Below, piece by piece: positions 28,780-39,274 of a DNA stretch of 64,000 nucleotides. The notes under the pieces are model-generated. The model did not search any database. It was not told where the DNA came from and worked only from the letters and a program-made list of their open reading frames with translations. Positions within the stretch are counted from its first letter, which is position 1, and the number at the start of each line of letters is the position of its first letter. The stretch lies in contig NZ_HG992749.1 of NCBI RefSeq assembly GCF_905175385.1, forward strand, positions 2,046,001 to 2,110,000. The letters run 5' to 3'. The position numbers were made by a program, and so were the translations under genes. The stretch comes from Vibrio sp. B1FLJ16 (GTDB lineage: Bacteria; Pseudomonadota; Gammaproteobacteria; Enterobacterales; Vibrionaceae).

Positions 28780-29601
28780 ATGAAAACAAAATACTGGCTG
28801 CTTGCAGGCCTCGCGACACTGACCATCACAGGTTGCTTTGAGCGCAAAGGAAACACTGAACAACTGTGTGATAACAACCCTGAACTTCGTTGCGAAAAAC
28901 TCAACATGGATGACGGCCAGTGCCGCATTCCGCGCACCAACCTGATTTGGCATCGCCACGAACAACTGGCCAATCTTTCAGATTCGAGTCAGATAAAAGA
29001 ATACGGCATCGTCGCTGAATACCGGAAGTGTCTGGAACTTGCTTCTCAGATAACGCCTATTGACCAAAGTGATCTAAAGCGAAAACGTGTTGACGCTTTA
29101 GTCTACAGCATCAGCGAACTCGAGCGGATCGTCACAGAGCTTAAGCCTTCACAAGAGCCTGAGACCTTGTATTTCCTTTGGTCTCAGACCGGCGATACGC
29201 AAGCGCGTCGTCAACTGTTGCAGATGGAGGGTTCGCCACAGATGAACACCGCTGAAATGCAATATGCGTTAGCGACATTTTATACTAACAGGGACACCCT
29301 TAAGACCCTCACTTTGTTAAACAACGCGCTCACTTTATCGAACAAAGACAATCTGAACCCGGTGATTATCAAATCAATGGCTAGTATTCACCAGAAGTTA
29401 GGGGATAAAAAGCAAGCTTACGTGTGGGCAATGGTAGCCAAAAAGTTTGACCTACCCGTTGCGGATGAAAAACAGCTAAAGAGAATGTTCAGCTTTAGCG
29501 ATCCAGAGGAATATCAGAAACTAGACGAACTCGCGAAGGAGATCGCAAATAGTATAGAAAAAGGAAATTATTCTCCCAAACTGATACCAGTAGATATCTA
29601 G
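28780..29601 (+). CDS. DUF2989 family lipoprotein
   Basis: The 273-residue protein begins with a lipoprotein signal peptide and lipobox LTITGC (Cys19). Several cysteines near the start (LCDNNPELRCEK, GQCRIP) may form disulfides. The rest is helical with repeats that look like Sel1/TPR-type helices (residues 140-230). It matches the DUF2989 family of Vibrio and related genera, with no known role. It is predicted to be periplasmic, lipid-anchored. It is convergent with msrB through a shared terminator. Confidence 0.82.
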   Translation: MKTKYWLLAGLATLTITGCFERKGNTEQLCDNNPELRCEKLNMDDGQCRIPRTNLIWHRHEQLANLSDSSQIKEYGIVAEYRKCLELASQITPIDQSDLKRKRVDALVYSISELERIVTELKPSQEPETLYFLWSQTGDTQARRQLLQMEGSPQMNTAEMQYALATFYTNRDTLKTLTLLNNALTLSNKDNLNPVIIKSMASIHQKLGDKKQAYVWAMVAKKFDLPVADEKQLKRMFSFSDPEEYQKLDELAKEIANSIEKGNYSPKLIPVDI

Positions 29602-29609
29602 ACCAAAAG

Positions 29610-29639
29610 AAAAACTCCCATCATTTGATGGGAGTTTTT
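29610..29639. terminator. Bidirectional terminator between the DUF2989 gene and msrB
   Basis: The 14-bp perfect stem aaaaactcccatca / tgatgggagttttt gives T runs on both strands. Confidence 0.88.
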
Positions 29640-29717
29640 CTTTATACAATGAAATGTGTATTACTCATCGAGTTTTGAAAGGATAAAACACACTTAACTG
29701 TAATTTTGTCATTAAAA

Positions 29718-30098
29718 TTACGATTTGTTGAAAATTAACGACACCGAATTTACGCAATAACGCTCACCTGTGGTCTGCGGGCCATCTTCAAAAACGTGCC
29801 CCAAATGGCTGTCACATGTCGCACACCGAATTTCTGTACGCACCATTCCGTGACTCAGATCATCTAAATAACGCACCGCTTTATCATTGATTGGCGCATC
29901 AAAACTCGGCCAGCCACACCCTGAATCGTACTTGTTGTCAGAGACAAACAGAGGTGAATTACAACAGGTACAGCTATAAACGCCAGTTTCCTTATTATGC
30001 AATAACTTACCACTATAGGGTGCCTCAGTTCCCTGCTCTCTACATACGCGAAACTCTTCATCAGATAGACGCTCGCGCCAGTATTCATCGGACTTCAT
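29718..30098 (-). CDS. msrB: Peptide methionine (R)-S-oxide reductase MsrB
   Basis: The 126-residue enzyme reduces the R epimer of methionine sulfoxide in proteins using thioredoxin. The catalytic Cys is in [11 protein letters not shown], the SGCGWPSFD motif is intact, and two CxxC pairs (CTCC and CATC) bind structural zinc. The longer frame from 30212 is rejected: GGGGAG lies 8 bases before the ATG at 30098 and the family start fits. It is divergent from gapA, and the neighbour order yeaC-msrB-gapA-yeaD is shared with E. coli. Confidence 0.95.
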   Translation of the reverse strand: MKSDEYWRERLSDEEFRVCREQGTEAPYSGKLLHNKETGVYSCTCCNSPLFVSDNKYDSGCGWPSFDAPINDKAVRYLDDLSHGMVRTEIRCATCDSHLGHVFEDGPQTTGERYCVNSVSLIFNKS

Positions 30099-30331
30099 CA
30101 CTTTCTCCCCGCTTTGTTCCACTAATTTTTGTTCCTTAATTCCTATTTTTAGCAATGACTTTTTTAGCAAAAAACTTGATTCTCGCAACAGTTGTAGCAC
30201 ATACTTTCTCACCAGGACACCATGTGTAATTAATTTGATACGAGAGCTAATCTCGTCGGTTATATTACGCCAACTGGACTAGAGTAAAAGCAGTAAAAAG
30301 TTTAAAAAACGAACATTTGCAACCAATTGTT

Positions 30332-31455
<1,124 letters not shown>

Positions 31456-31488
31456 TTAGAAATAGTGATTAGCTCTTAACTGAGTTGA

Positions 31489-31518
31489 AAAAAAGGCGAC
31501 TTAATAGTCGCCTTTTTT
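31489..31518 (+). terminator. Terminator of gapA
   Basis: The 12-bp stem aaaaaaggcgac / gtcgcctttttt has a 6-base loop. Confidence 0.9.
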
Positions 31519-31611
31519 GTATCTGGAATTTGAGGGTGATGTTCTCAAGCGCGTGAAAACAACATCATGCACCGGTCAAATTGCCCTCTTGCAGCGACAG
31601 GAAAAAATCAG

Positions 31612-32496
31612 ATGGATTTAATAAACCTTCCAGCCCTTACCGTCCTTTCTGACAACATTACAATAGTCGAAGTTGATCAAGTAAAAATTGTCCGCATCAT
31701 TCACGATAAAGCCACAGCGGGCATTTCACTCCATGGCGGTCACGTGGTCTCCTACAAACCAGCAGATCAAGAAGATCTTATCTGGATGAGCGACGAAGCC
31801 GTTTTTGATGGTAAAGCTGCACTGCGTGGCGGTATCCCGGTTTGCTGGCCTTGGTTCGGACGAATTGCAGCACCAGCACATGGTTTTGCACGAACGGCTG
31901 AATGGGAACTGGTAGAACACCGTGAAAACGAACTTGGTGTGATTGTTGAACTCGCTCTGTTTCCAACCGAAGAAACACACCAAATCTGGCCTCATATGTT
32001 TGATGCCCGCCTTATTGTTGAAGTCAGTGACGAGTTGAAAGTAACATTAAAAGTACTCAATATTGATGATGAAGCATGGAGCTTCTCTGGTGCGTTGCAT
32101 ACTTACCTTAATGTTGGCGACATTTTGCAAACTCAGACTACTGGTATGGGTAGTGAGTACGTTGACAGCCTGAAAGACGGTGAGATATGCCAAGGCGGTG
32201 AAGTTCTGCAGTTAACCGACACTATCGATCGTGTATACACACAACCGGAAGCCCAGATTTTGGTCAAAGATCCAGTGTTTGATCGTACTCTAAGTGTTGA
32301 AAACAGCGGCCATAACTCTGCTGTACTGTGGAACCCTTGGGCAGAAGGCGCACAGTCTATGGGTGACATGGCGGATAATGGTTATCAAACCATGCTTTGT
32401 GTTGAATCTGCACTGCACGCATCCGACCTCAGCCAGGGTAAAACTTTGCAACCAGGTGAAAGTCACGAGTTAGTCACCGTAATTTCAGCACAATAA
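31612..32496 (+). CDS. yeaD: D-hexose-6-phosphate mutarotase (YeaD)
   Basis: The 294-residue protein is an aldose-1-epimerase-fold enzyme of the YeaD type, which interconverts anomers of hexose 6-phosphates such as glucose 6-phosphate. Visible family motifs are HGGHVVSYKP, RGGIPVCWPWFG, HGFAR (catalytic His region) and NPWAEGAQSMGDM. A longer frame starting at 31567 is less likely; AGGA precedes the ATG at 31612 and the E. coli length fits. It lies directly after the gapA terminator. Confidence 0.93.
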   Translation: MDLINLPALTVLSDNITIVEVDQVKIVRIIHDKATAGISLHGGHVVSYKPADQEDLIWMSDEAVFDGKAALRGGIPVCWPWFGRIAAPAHGFARTAEWELVEHRENELGVIVELALFPTEETHQIWPHMFDARLIVEVSDELKVTLKVLNIDDEAWSFSGALHTYLNVGDILQTQTTGMGSEYVDSLKDGEICQGGEVLQLTDTIDRVYTQPEAQILVKDPVFDRTLSVENSGHNSAVLWNPWAEGAQSMGDMADNGYQTMLCVESALHASDLSQGKTLQPGESHELVTVISAQ

Positions 32497-32506
32497 ATAC
32501 CTCAAT

Positions 32507-32530
32507 AAGCCGGTTTGTCCGGCTTTTTTC
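32507..32530 (+). terminator. Terminator of yeaD
   Basis: The 7-bp stem aagccgg / ccggctt with a 5-base loop is followed by TTTTTC. Confidence 0.8.
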
Positions 32531-32696
32531 TTTCGTTCAGTAGCATGATCTACTTTCTATTAGATCAATAAGAACATCTAGAAAGTAAAACTCCGCGTCT
32601 GACTTTCACCAGAGTGCTTGCGTCCACTCATTTTGTTTCACTTAAAGCCGTGCTTTTTGATAGAATTTGTTGCCCTACTTTCAGCTTGAGATCTTC

Positions 32697-33521
32697 ATGA
32701 ACTACCAATGCCCTCTTTGCCACCAGCCTCTTGCACTTACTGATAAAACATTTAAGTGTGAAAATAACCATCAGTTTGACATGGCTAAAGAAGGCTACGT
32801 AAATCTGATGCCTGCACATCATAAACGCTCTAAAGATCCAGGTGACAATAAAGAGATGATGCAAGCACGTCGTCGATTCTTGGAGGGAAACTATTACGAC
32901 CCTATGCGTCAAGAAGTAGCACGCCTCTGCTCTGATTATACAGAAGGGACTTCTCACCAACTTTTGGACATTGGCTGCGGTGAAGGTTACTACACTGATC
33001 AAGTGCAAAAGACCTTGCAGACTCAAGATAAGGACGCCGTTACGTTTGGCTTGGATATCTCAAAAATAGCTATCCGCTACGCCTCTAAACGCTATCCTGA
33101 CTGTCAGTTCAGTGTCGCTTCAAGCCATAGGCTTCCTTTTTCAGACCAGTCTCTGGACGCTATCTTACGAATTTACGCGCCATGTAAAGCAGAAGAGCTA
33201 AGGCGCGTTGTTAAAGATAACGGCGTGGTTATCACCGTAACACCTGCGGGACGCCATCTATATCAGCTTCGTGAGCGTATTTATCAGGACGTGCGCCTTC
33301 ACAACGAAGAGCCAGAAGCCATTGAAGGCTACCAACTTGAACATCAGCAACAGCTTAACTACGTAATGAAATTGAAAAACGGTGACGCATTTGATCTGTT
33401 ACAAATGACACCATTCGCCTGGAAGGCAACAGATGAGCTCCGCGATGAGTTAAAGTCCGCTACACTTTTCCAATGCGAGGCCGACTTTATGTTACGTGTG
33501 TACCGTAAGATTGCTTTATAA
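32697..33521 (+). CDS. rlmA: 23S rRNA (guanine-N1)-methyltransferase RlmA
   Basis: The 274-residue enzyme methylates N1 of G745 in 23S rRNA using S-adenosylmethionine. A zinc finger at the start uses C5, C8 (YQCPLCHQ), C21 and H25. The SAM motif LLDIGCGEGYYT is near residue 100, and ASSHRLPFSD and LRIYAPCKAEEL match E. coli RlmA (269) closely. The ATG at 32697 is preferred over 32667 because the zinc finger starts there. It stands alone between yeaD and chaN. Confidence 0.95.
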   Translation: MNYQCPLCHQPLALTDKTFKCENNHQFDMAKEGYVNLMPAHHKRSKDPGDNKEMMQARRRFLEGNYYDPMRQEVARLCSDYTEGTSHQLLDIGCGEGYYTDQVQKTLQTQDKDAVTFGLDISKIAIRYASKRYPDCQFSVASSHRLPFSDQSLDAILRIYAPCKAEELRRVVKDNGVVITVTPAGRHLYQLRERIYQDVRLHNEEPEAIEGYQLEHQQQLNYVMKLKNGDAFDLLQMTPFAWKATDELRDELKSATLFQCEADFMLRVYRKIAL

Positions 33522-33545
33522 CACATTTACACAATAGAAAAAGTC

Positions 33546-33564
33546 AATCATTCTCATTTGCATT
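33546..33564 (+). promoter_or_regulatory. Fur-box-like sequence upstream of chaN
   Basis: AATCATTCTCATTTGCATT resembles the 19-bp Fur box, with matches to the TGAGAATGATT core on the other strand. It lies about 55-70 bases before the chaN ATG, a position suited to iron-dependent repression. Confidence 0.5.
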
Positions 33565-33617
33565 GATTATTCAGATAGCCTCCATTAATATCAGTCCGAC
33601 ATTTTTGGAGGCTTTTC

Positions 33618-34565
33618 ATGCGTTTTTCTCTTTTATGCCTTGCATTAGCAAGCACGCTTACTGGTTGTGTTTCAACCACATCAACGACAACAGAAACCAC
33701 ATCAAATGAAGTGGTCAGCTTTTACGATTACAAACTGTACTCCCCTTCTGGCGAACCCGTCTTAGTTACTACCCTAACGCCTGAGCTACAGCAAGCCGAC
33801 GTCATTCTAATTGGTGAGTGGCACACTCACGCAGGTATTCACCGCTTCCAAGCGGATATACTAAAGCAACTAGCAGCAGGTGAACGTCCTATTGCTCTTT
33901 CCATGGAGCAAGTTACCCGCGATAAGCAAGACGTATTAAATGAATACTTGCAAGGGCAAATTGGCGAACAATATTTCATCAAACAAAGTAGTGCCTGGCC
34001 TAACTACGAGAGTGACTATCGCCCGCTAATCGAGCTTGCAAAGCGTTCAGAGATACCAGTTATTGCTGCAAACGCACCGAAAAAAACTGTGCGTTGTATA
34101 GGTCGTCAGGGCGTTGACTACCTTAATAAACTGGATACTAGTGAACGTGGTTTTGTCGCTGAGACGATCAACACAGGTGACAGTCTGTACAAAGAAAAGT
34201 TTATGGCTTCAATGCATCACGGCAAGCCAGAGCAGACAGAAAAACAATATGCCGCGCAGATGACCTGGGACGAGACCATGGCTGAGTCTATCGTCAAGTT
34301 CCTGGAGAAAAACCAAGGGACTCAGGTTATTCATGTGGCAGGTAAGTTCCACACTGAGGGTGGCTTAGGTACAGCAGCGTCTATTCTGAACAGAAACCCA
34401 AATTTAAAAGTAGCGATCATTACACCTAACGCACAAGTCGTCACTGACAGCACCGATTATCAGCTTGAGGTATTGGCTCCACCAGTTCGCTACGTAAAAG
34501 ACAGCAATCGAATGCAAGCCTTTAAACACCTGACAAAGCGTAATACCGATCTTGAGTGTCAATAA
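33618..34565 (+). CDS. ChaN family lipoprotein (DUF399)
   Basis: The 315-residue protein has a lipoprotein signal ending STLTGC (Cys17) and a Ser/Thr-rich linker. The ChaN domain follows, with LIGEWHTHAGIHRFQADIL near residue 65 and HVAGKFHTEGGLG near residue 245, where histidines cluster. Campylobacter ChaN binds cofacial heme and is linked to iron uptake, so a role at the outer membrane or periplasm in iron acquisition is inferred. A Fur-like site lies upstream, which supports this. It ends at a long hairpin terminator. Confidence 0.85.
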   Translation: MRFSLLCLALASTLTGCVSTTSTTTETTSNEVVSFYDYKLYSPSGEPVLVTTLTPELQQADVILIGEWHTHAGIHRFQADILKQLAAGERPIALSMEQVTRDKQDVLNEYLQGQIGEQYFIKQSSAWPNYESDYRPLIELAKRSEIPVIAANAPKKTVRCIGRQGVDYLNKLDTSERGFVAETINTGDSLYKEKFMASMHHGKPEQTEKQYAAQMTWDETMAESIVKFLEKNQGTQVIHVAGKFHTEGGLGTAASILNRNPNLKVAIITPNAQVVTDSTDYQLEVLAPPVRYVKDSNRMQAFKHLTKRNTDLECQ

Positions 34566-34600
34566 CCGTACCTCGGAATAAGTAAAGACATTTACAAAAC

Positions 34601-34661
34601 AGGTCTGTTTTTTGCTAGTAATTCCAATATCCATGGGAAGCGGCAAAAACAGACCTTTTTC
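34601..34661 (+). terminator. Long-stem terminator of chaN
   Basis: AGGTCTGTTTTTTGC pairs with GCAAAAACAGACCT (one bulged T) across a 27-base loop, ending in TTTTT at 34655-34660. Confidence 0.7.
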
Positions 34662-34673
34662 CACTAAACCATT

Positions 34674-34699
34674 TAAGGAATGCCGCATCCCGCCGATAG
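34674..34699 (+). promoter_or_regulatory. Sigma-28 (FliA)-like promoter
   Basis: TAAGG (34674-34678), a 13-base spacer, then GCCGATAG (34692-34699) resembles the flagellar sigma-28 consensus TAAA(G)-N13/15-GCCGATAA. It lies about 60 bases before the start of the next gene. Confidence 0.45.
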
Positions 34700-34760
34700 A
34701 TAAGATAACTGCTTTTTACCCGCACTCGCCGGACGAGTGTCGATTTACAAGGAGTACTCG

Positions 34761-35120
34761 ATGAATCCAGTAGGAAGCAACTCAGTCAGTTCATACGCGA
34801 ACATACAGTCCTCAGCAACTTCGGCGAAAGCGGCAACAGAGGAAAGTAACGCACAGCCATTAAAAGCAGAACAGAACAAAATAACGCTTTCAGCTGAAGG
34901 AAAAGCGCTCCTTTCCGCACTTCAAGAAATCGATCACGAAAGTCAAACCGTAGCGGCAGAAAACAAAACCGTCAGTGAAAAAGTTGAATCATTTGCTCAC
35001 GGTGCTTTAGGCATGAACCATCCCGATAAAGTTAAAGAAGAAGAGGACAGTTCATACTCAGCAGGGCAATACTTGTCTGCGGCGCTGAGTGTCGGTGGTA
35101 TTCTTCTTGCGCTTGTCTAA
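34761..35120 (+). CDS. 119-residue protein with C-terminal hydrophobic segment, unknown
   Basis: The ATG at 34761 has AAGGAG 7-8 bases upstream; an earlier in-frame start at 34737 does not. The first 35 residues are Ser/Ala/Asn-rich and probably disordered. A helical stretch follows (KITLSAEGKALLSALQEID). The last about 20 residues (AGQYLSAALSVGGILLALV) are hydrophobic and reach the very C-terminus, so it may be tail-anchored. I recognise no family. The possible sigma-28 promoter upstream would link it to the flagellar regulon. It ends at a terminator. Confidence 0.7.
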   Translation: MNPVGSNSVSSYANIQSSATSAKAATEESNAQPLKAEQNKITLSAEGKALLSALQEIDHESQTVAAENKTVSEKVESFAHGALGMNHPDKVKEEEDSSYSAGQYLSAALSVGGILLALV

Positions 35121-35156
35121 CCAGTTAGACAGCCGAACCCGCCGACTAGACGCATT

Positions 35157-35187
35157 AAAAAGCACTCTTTGATAAGAGCGCTTTTTT
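35157..35187. terminator. Bidirectional terminator
   Basis: AAAAAGC-a-CTCTT / AAGAG-c-GCTTTTT with a TGAT loop and one internal mismatch; T runs on both strands serve the small protein gene and the convergent channel gene. Confidence 0.8.
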
Positions 35188-35203
35188 GTAGAACGGTAGG
35201 CTG

Positions 35204-36913
35204 TTACGCGAATTTTTTCTCGATGATATTCTTCTCTGCTGTTTCCTTCTCGACCATATGCAGATGCACGTCCTGTTGCGGAAATGGGATAGAGATACCT
35301 TCACGATCAAAGCGCAGTTTTACTTCTTTTGTGACATCCCAGTACACATCCCAGTAATCATCCGTTTTCACCCATGGACGAACAATAAAATCTACTGATG
35401 AAGTATTGAGAGTATGAACTTTAATCATCGGCTCTGGTGTACGTAAAACTGCAGGATGCGAGGTAATGATATCTGTCAGTACGGATTCAGCTTTAAGTAA
35501 ATCGTCCTCATAACCGATACCAAATACCATATCAACACGGCGGATACGTTCGTGCGTAACATTTTTAATCACATCACCCCAAATTTTACTATTTGGAACA
35601 ATGATGATTTGGTTATCGAAAGTTCGAATAGTGGTGTTCACTAAGCTCATGTGACTTACTTTACCATCCACACCACCTGCATGGACAAAATCACCAACAT
35701 CAAATGGACGGTAAATCAAAAGCATCATACCCGAAGCGAAGTTAGATAATGTATCCTGCAACGCAAAACCGATGATCACACCGGCAATACCGAAACCGGT
35801 AAGTACCGGAGCAAGATTCAAACCTATCTGAGATAAGCCGACCATGATACCGATTACCCATACGATCTTACCGGACATTGAGACAAAAAAGTCTTGCATC
35901 AAGTGCGAGAATCTTAGGTTTTTAGAGGCAACGGCCTTTCTCATGACCTTACGTGCAATTTTTGCCAGTGCACGAGCGAATACCAGAACCAGAACAAAAA
36001 TAAGCAGCTTGAACAGGTGCTGAGGCGCATTCCCTGCCAGCCAATCCATCGCAGAGTTTGACCAGTGTGTGACAATAGACCATACCACTTTACTGTTAAA
36101 CAAGTCGTGGGTAATGCTACCAGTAACTTCGAAGATCTGGCGTTTGTACTCCGAGGTTTCTATACCAACGTTGTCAGCGATTGGCATCAGGCTGCGTAAG
36201 CTTTCTGTTGCAACGTCTAATCTTTGCTTAACAATTAACTGACTCAATTGCTGAGAAGCTTTTTCTGACTCGGGACTAGAGGAAACTTGAGTGCCAATAG
36301 CTTTGCTCTGCTGACTCAAGTATTGCATCGACGCAGACAGAAGACGAATACGCTTATCTACCTCATCCTTAAACTGAGCCTTTGTGCGCTTGCTCGCGAC
36401 ATCCAGTTGCCCTAACCACTCAACGTCTTGCCATCTCGCCTGAAAAATCACATCCATATAATGCTGAATTTCACGATAATCATTGATTATCGAAAGCTTG
36501 TCTTCATCTTTCGCTTCATTCAGCTGCTCAACCACTGATTTCGTTTTCGAATTCAGGTATTCCGTAGCTTCTTGGGTGTATTTCTCTTGAGTTTTTACCA
36601 GATTGACCAGCTTATCATGTGAGATAGATTCGTTTTCAATAGCCGTCTGTAGTTGAACCCTTAGCTCTTGGTTTTTCTGGAAAAGTTGTAATTGAAGTGC
36701 GTCGCGTTCATCACCACTTGTCAACGAGAGACTCTGAGTTAAGTCCACAATATCTATATTGAGGTTATCTATAGTTGCTTCTGCCGGAGATACAGACGGA
36801 ACTTCATCTTTCTCCACTGCACTTACAGAAAAAGAGCTCATTAATAAGATGAACAACGAGAATGCCGCGCCCCATGGCATTAAGGAAACTCTCTTAGGGA
36901 AATAAAACGTCAT
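35204..36913 (-). CDS. MscS-family mechanosensitive channel with large periplasmic domain
   Basis: The 569-residue protein has a signal peptide (cleavage near SVSA-VE, residue 32), a periplasmic helical/coiled-coil region (about 35-290), then membrane helices (about 300-325, 345-370, 380-405) with the pore-lining helix GFGIAGVIIGFALQDTLSNFASG. The MscS beta domain starts at RPFDVGDFV, and the vestibule ends with GISIPFPQQDVHLH. It should gate by membrane tension and release solutes during osmotic downshift. The long periplasmic part places it outside the minimal 286-residue MscS. GAGAGGT precedes the ATG. Confidence 0.9.
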   Translation of the reverse strand: MTFYFPKRVSLMPWGAAFSLFILLMSSFSVSAVEKDEVPSVSPAEATIDNLNIDIVDLTQSLSLTSGDERDALQLQLFQKNQELRVQLQTAIENESISHDKLVNLVKTQEKYTQEATEYLNSKTKSVVEQLNEAKDEDKLSIINDYREIQHYMDVIFQARWQDVEWLGQLDVASKRTKAQFKDEVDKRIRLLSASMQYLSQQSKAIGTQVSSSPESEKASQQLSQLIVKQRLDVATESLRSLMPIADNVGIETSEYKRQIFEVTGSITHDLFNSKVVWSIVTHWSNSAMDWLAGNAPQHLFKLLIFVLVLVFARALAKIARKVMRKAVASKNLRFSHLMQDFFVSMSGKIVWVIGIMVGLSQIGLNLAPVLTGFGIAGVIIGFALQDTLSNFASGMMLLIYRPFDVGDFVHAGGVDGKVSHMSLVNTTIRTFDNQIIIVPNSKIWGDVIKNVTHERIRRVDMVFGIGYEDDLLKAESVLTDIITSHPAVLRTPEPMIKVHTLNTSSVDFIVRPWVKTDDYWDVYWDVTKEVKLRFDREGISIPFPQQDVHLHMVEKETAEKNIIEKKFA

Positions 36914-37040
36914 TTATACCTCTCAGGAAATAAATCCCAATCGACACGATCAAGAATGAATGAGTGTAAGTTTACATTTCTAAATAATAAACCAAACATC
37001 ATTAGGTTAGTTGAACGTCAGAGTTTAGAAAACCAAAAGC

Positions 37041-37075
37041 AAACGAGCCTTTCATTAATGATGAAAGGCTCGTTT
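37041..37075 (-). terminator. Terminator of ycgN
   Basis: A perfect 15-bp stem (37041-37055 / 37061-37075) with a 5-base loop lies 18 bases after the ycgN stop; on the minus strand it is followed by a T-rich, interrupted tract. Confidence 0.8.
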
Positions 37076-37093
37076 AAAATTAGCGGCTCGCTA

Positions 37094-37531
37094 TTAGCGA
37101 TTTGGGTGATTCAATATGTGGTCTTCCCAATCCACCACATCTATCTCGTAAACCACCTTGTTTCGAACACTTTCTCCGGCAGCATGCATCGCCGATTTGG
37201 AGCCCGTAATCAGCGGGTGCCATTCTGGTAAGGGCTGTTTTTCTGCCAGCAAACGATAAGCACATGTGTGTGGTAGCCACGTAAAGTCGTCTATATCTTC
37301 ACGTGTAAGTTTGGTGCACTCTTCACCCGAAGTAAAACGATTTGGATAGTCCTTACATGAACACGTCTTGCTGTTCAGCCAGCTACATGCAACATTGGTG
37401 TAATAGATCTCGTCACTATCTTCATCCATTAGCTTGTGCAGGCAGCACTTACCACATCCGTCACAGAGAGATTCCCACTCTTCTTCTGTCATCTGCTCTA
37501 ACGATTTACTTTGCCAAAATGGAGTGCTCAT
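37094..37531 (-). CDS. ycgN: YcgN family cysteine-cluster protein (UPF0260)
   Basis: The 145-residue protein has the metal-binding cysteine cluster [16 protein letters not shown] near residue 23 and further cysteines at [14 protein letters not shown] and EECTKL, as in the YcgN/YkgJ zinc- or iron-chelating domain. Length matches E. coli YcgN (153). Biochemical role is unknown. A second, smaller member of the same Cys-cluster superfamily is encoded nearby (38076-38324), but on the other strand and clearly divergent in sequence. Confidence 0.92.
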   Translation of the reverse strand: MSTPFWQSKSLEQMTEEEWESLCDGCGKCCLHKLMDEDSDEIYYTNVACSWLNSKTCSCKDYPNRFTSGEECTKLTREDIDDFTWLPHTCAYRLLAEKQPLPEWHPLITGSKSAMHAAGESVRNKVVYEIDVVDWEDHILNHPNR

Positions 37532-37710
37532 ACTTCGGGTCTCACCTGGGGAATCAGGGGGCGATTTATACTCCTCTAATCACAAAAATTCAAGTCCATA
37601 CAATCGCGACTACTTGGGCCTGAGACTGCGGATCAAAATTAATGACAATCCATCGACATGTTCTATTATTAAATCAGTTTCAATGGCTGATAACATGGTA
37701 AGGAGTGTTT

Positions 37711-37959
37711 ATGGGTATCATTTCCTGGATTATTCTTGGCATCATCGCTGGTGCACTCGCTAAATGGTTAATGCCGGGTCCTGACGGTGGTGGTTGGATT
37801 GCCACAATGTTTCTAGGTATAGCCGGCGCGTTCGTTGGTGGCTTTCTAGGAAGCTTCTTAGGACTAGGCGGTGCGGATGGCGTTAATATCGGTAGTATTA
37901 TTACTGCGACAATTGGTGCATTTGTGCTTCTGTTTGTTTATAACCGCTTTCTCAGGTGA
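37711..37959 (+). CDS. GlsB/YeaQ/YmgE family stress membrane protein
   Basis: The 82-residue protein is almost entirely hydrophobic and glycine-rich, with three membrane helices (residues 2-20, 29-50, 60-79). It matches the transglycosylase-associated/YeaQ family (IISWIILGIIAGALAKW, GGWIATMFLGIAGAFVGG). Members are often induced by envelope or acid stress, but mechanism is unknown. AAGGAG lies 6 bases before the ATG at 37711, so the earlier in-frame start at 37705 is rejected. Confidence 0.88.
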   Translation: MGIISWIILGIIAGALAKWLMPGPDGGGWIATMFLGIAGAFVGGFLGSFLGLGGADGVNIGSIITATIGAFVLLFVYNRFLR

Positions 37960-38075
37960 CAAGACCAAACCTCAGGGTGTTATTTAGTTTGTTCGATGCA
38001 TTTTGATTAATTTCCCCTTCCAATCCATGTCAAAATGGCCATAATTGCCGACTCATTTTTTAAGAGATTTGCGTT

Positions 38076-38324
38076 ATGGATTGTCGATTAGGATGTGGGG
38101 CATGTTGTATCGCCCCAAGTATTTCTTCACCGATTCCGGGAATGCCGAAAGGTAAGCCAGCAGGGATCCGGTGCATTCAACTTAACGACGATAACCTTTG
38201 TAAACTATTTGGTAAGCCTGAGCGTCCTAAAGTTTGCCACGAATTCAAACCATGTCCTGTGGTATGTGGCGAAAGCAACCAAGAAGCGATAGCTAATATT
38301 TCAGAACTAGAGTTATTAACCTAA
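38076..38324 (+). CDS. YkgJ-family zinc/iron-chelating cysteine cluster protein
   Basis: The 82-residue protein begins MDCRLGCGACCIAPSISSP, the CxxxCxxCC-type cluster of the YkgJ family, and has further cysteines at GIRCIQL, DNLCKLF, KVCHEF and PCPVVC. Up to eight or more Cys could bind zinc or an iron-sulfur cluster. It is cytoplasmic with no other domain. Function is not known. It stands alone, about 115 bases after the GlsB-type gene. Confidence 0.85.
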   Translation: MDCRLGCGACCIAPSISSPIPGMPKGKPAGIRCIQLNDDNLCKLFGKPERPKVCHEFKPCPVVCGESNQEAIANISELELLT

Positions 38325-38522
38325 TCAAAGCATCAACAACCTTACCACTGACCATATTTAACAGATAACGTCTAATCGCTATAAGCAGCCCTTATTCGTT
38401 TCATCTTTGAGATTTTTTCTCATAATCTGCAGCTTTTAATAGCTTTTCGTGTTTTATCTCACATTTTATTGACACTTCTCGACTATGTTCAGCAAGTAAT
38501 TAAATATGAAATAGGAAACTAC

Positions 38523-39260
38523 ATGAATAAGTATTTGGCTGAGGTATTTGGCACTTTTTGGTTAGTACTCGGTGGCTGCGGCAGCGCAGTATTAGCAGCT
38601 GGATTTCCCGATGTCGGTATTGGTCTGCTAGGGGTCTCTCTGGCGTTTGGTCTAACCGTTCTTACTATGGCTTTCGCTATAGGTCATATTTCAGGTTGCC
38701 ACTTAAATCCGGCCGTAACGGTTGGCCTTTGGGCTGGCGGTCGGTTTGAAACTAAAGATGTACTGCCTTACGTAATAGCGCAAGTGATCGGTGGTATTAT
38801 CGCGGGTGGGGTTCTCTATGTTATCGCGGCGGGACAAATGGGCTTTGATATAGCAGGTTCAGGTTTTGCGTCAAACGGCTATGGCGAGCACTCACCCGGC
38901 CAATATTCCATGCTGGCTGCTTTAGTAACCGAAGTCGTTATGACCATGATGTTTCTGATTGTCATCATGGGGGCAACAGACAGACTGGCACCTCAAGGGT
39001 TTGGTCCTATCGCTATCGGCCTGTGTTTAACCTTGATTCACCTCATTAGTATTCCTGTTACCAACACCTCGGTGAATCCTGCCCGTAGTACCGGTGTAGC
39101 CATCTACGTCGGCGATTGGGCGGTATCTCAGCTATGGTTATTCTGGATTGCACCAATCATCGGTGGTGTATTAGGTGCGTTAATCTACAGAAATCTTCTG
39201 GCAACAAATTTAGACAACCAATCCTCTGAATTTCATCAGGAAGACAGCACCTGCCAGTAG
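38523..39260 (+). CDS. aqpZ: Aquaporin Z
   Basis: The 245-residue protein is a six-helix water channel. The two half-helix motifs are [14 protein letters not shown] (near residue 63) and [13 protein letters not shown] (near 185), and the preceding [11 protein letters not shown] carries the filter histidine of water-selective AqpZ rather than the glycine of GlpF glycerol channels. It allows rapid osmotic water flow across the inner membrane. The ATG at 38523 has AGGA 8 bases upstream, so the earlier start at 38469 is rejected. Its C-tail is about 15 residues longer than the E. coli protein. Confidence 0.95.
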   Translation: MNKYLAEVFGTFWLVLGGCGSAVLAAGFPDVGIGLLGVSLAFGLTVLTMAFAIGHISGCHLNPAVTVGLWAGGRFETKDVLPYVIAQVIGGIIAGGVLYVIAAGQMGFDIAGSGFASNGYGEHSPGQYSMLAALVTEVVMTMMFLIVIMGATDRLAPQGFGPIAIGLCLTLIHLISIPVTNTSVNPARSTGVAIYVGDWAVSQLWLFWIAPIIGGVLGALIYRNLLATNLDNQSSEFHQEDSTCQ

Positions 39261-39274
39261 AAAAACAGGAAGAA

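Noticed and set aside
36956..37231. Open frame on + near the ycgN terminator
   Set aside because: It crosses a perfect terminator hairpin and runs antisense into ycgN.
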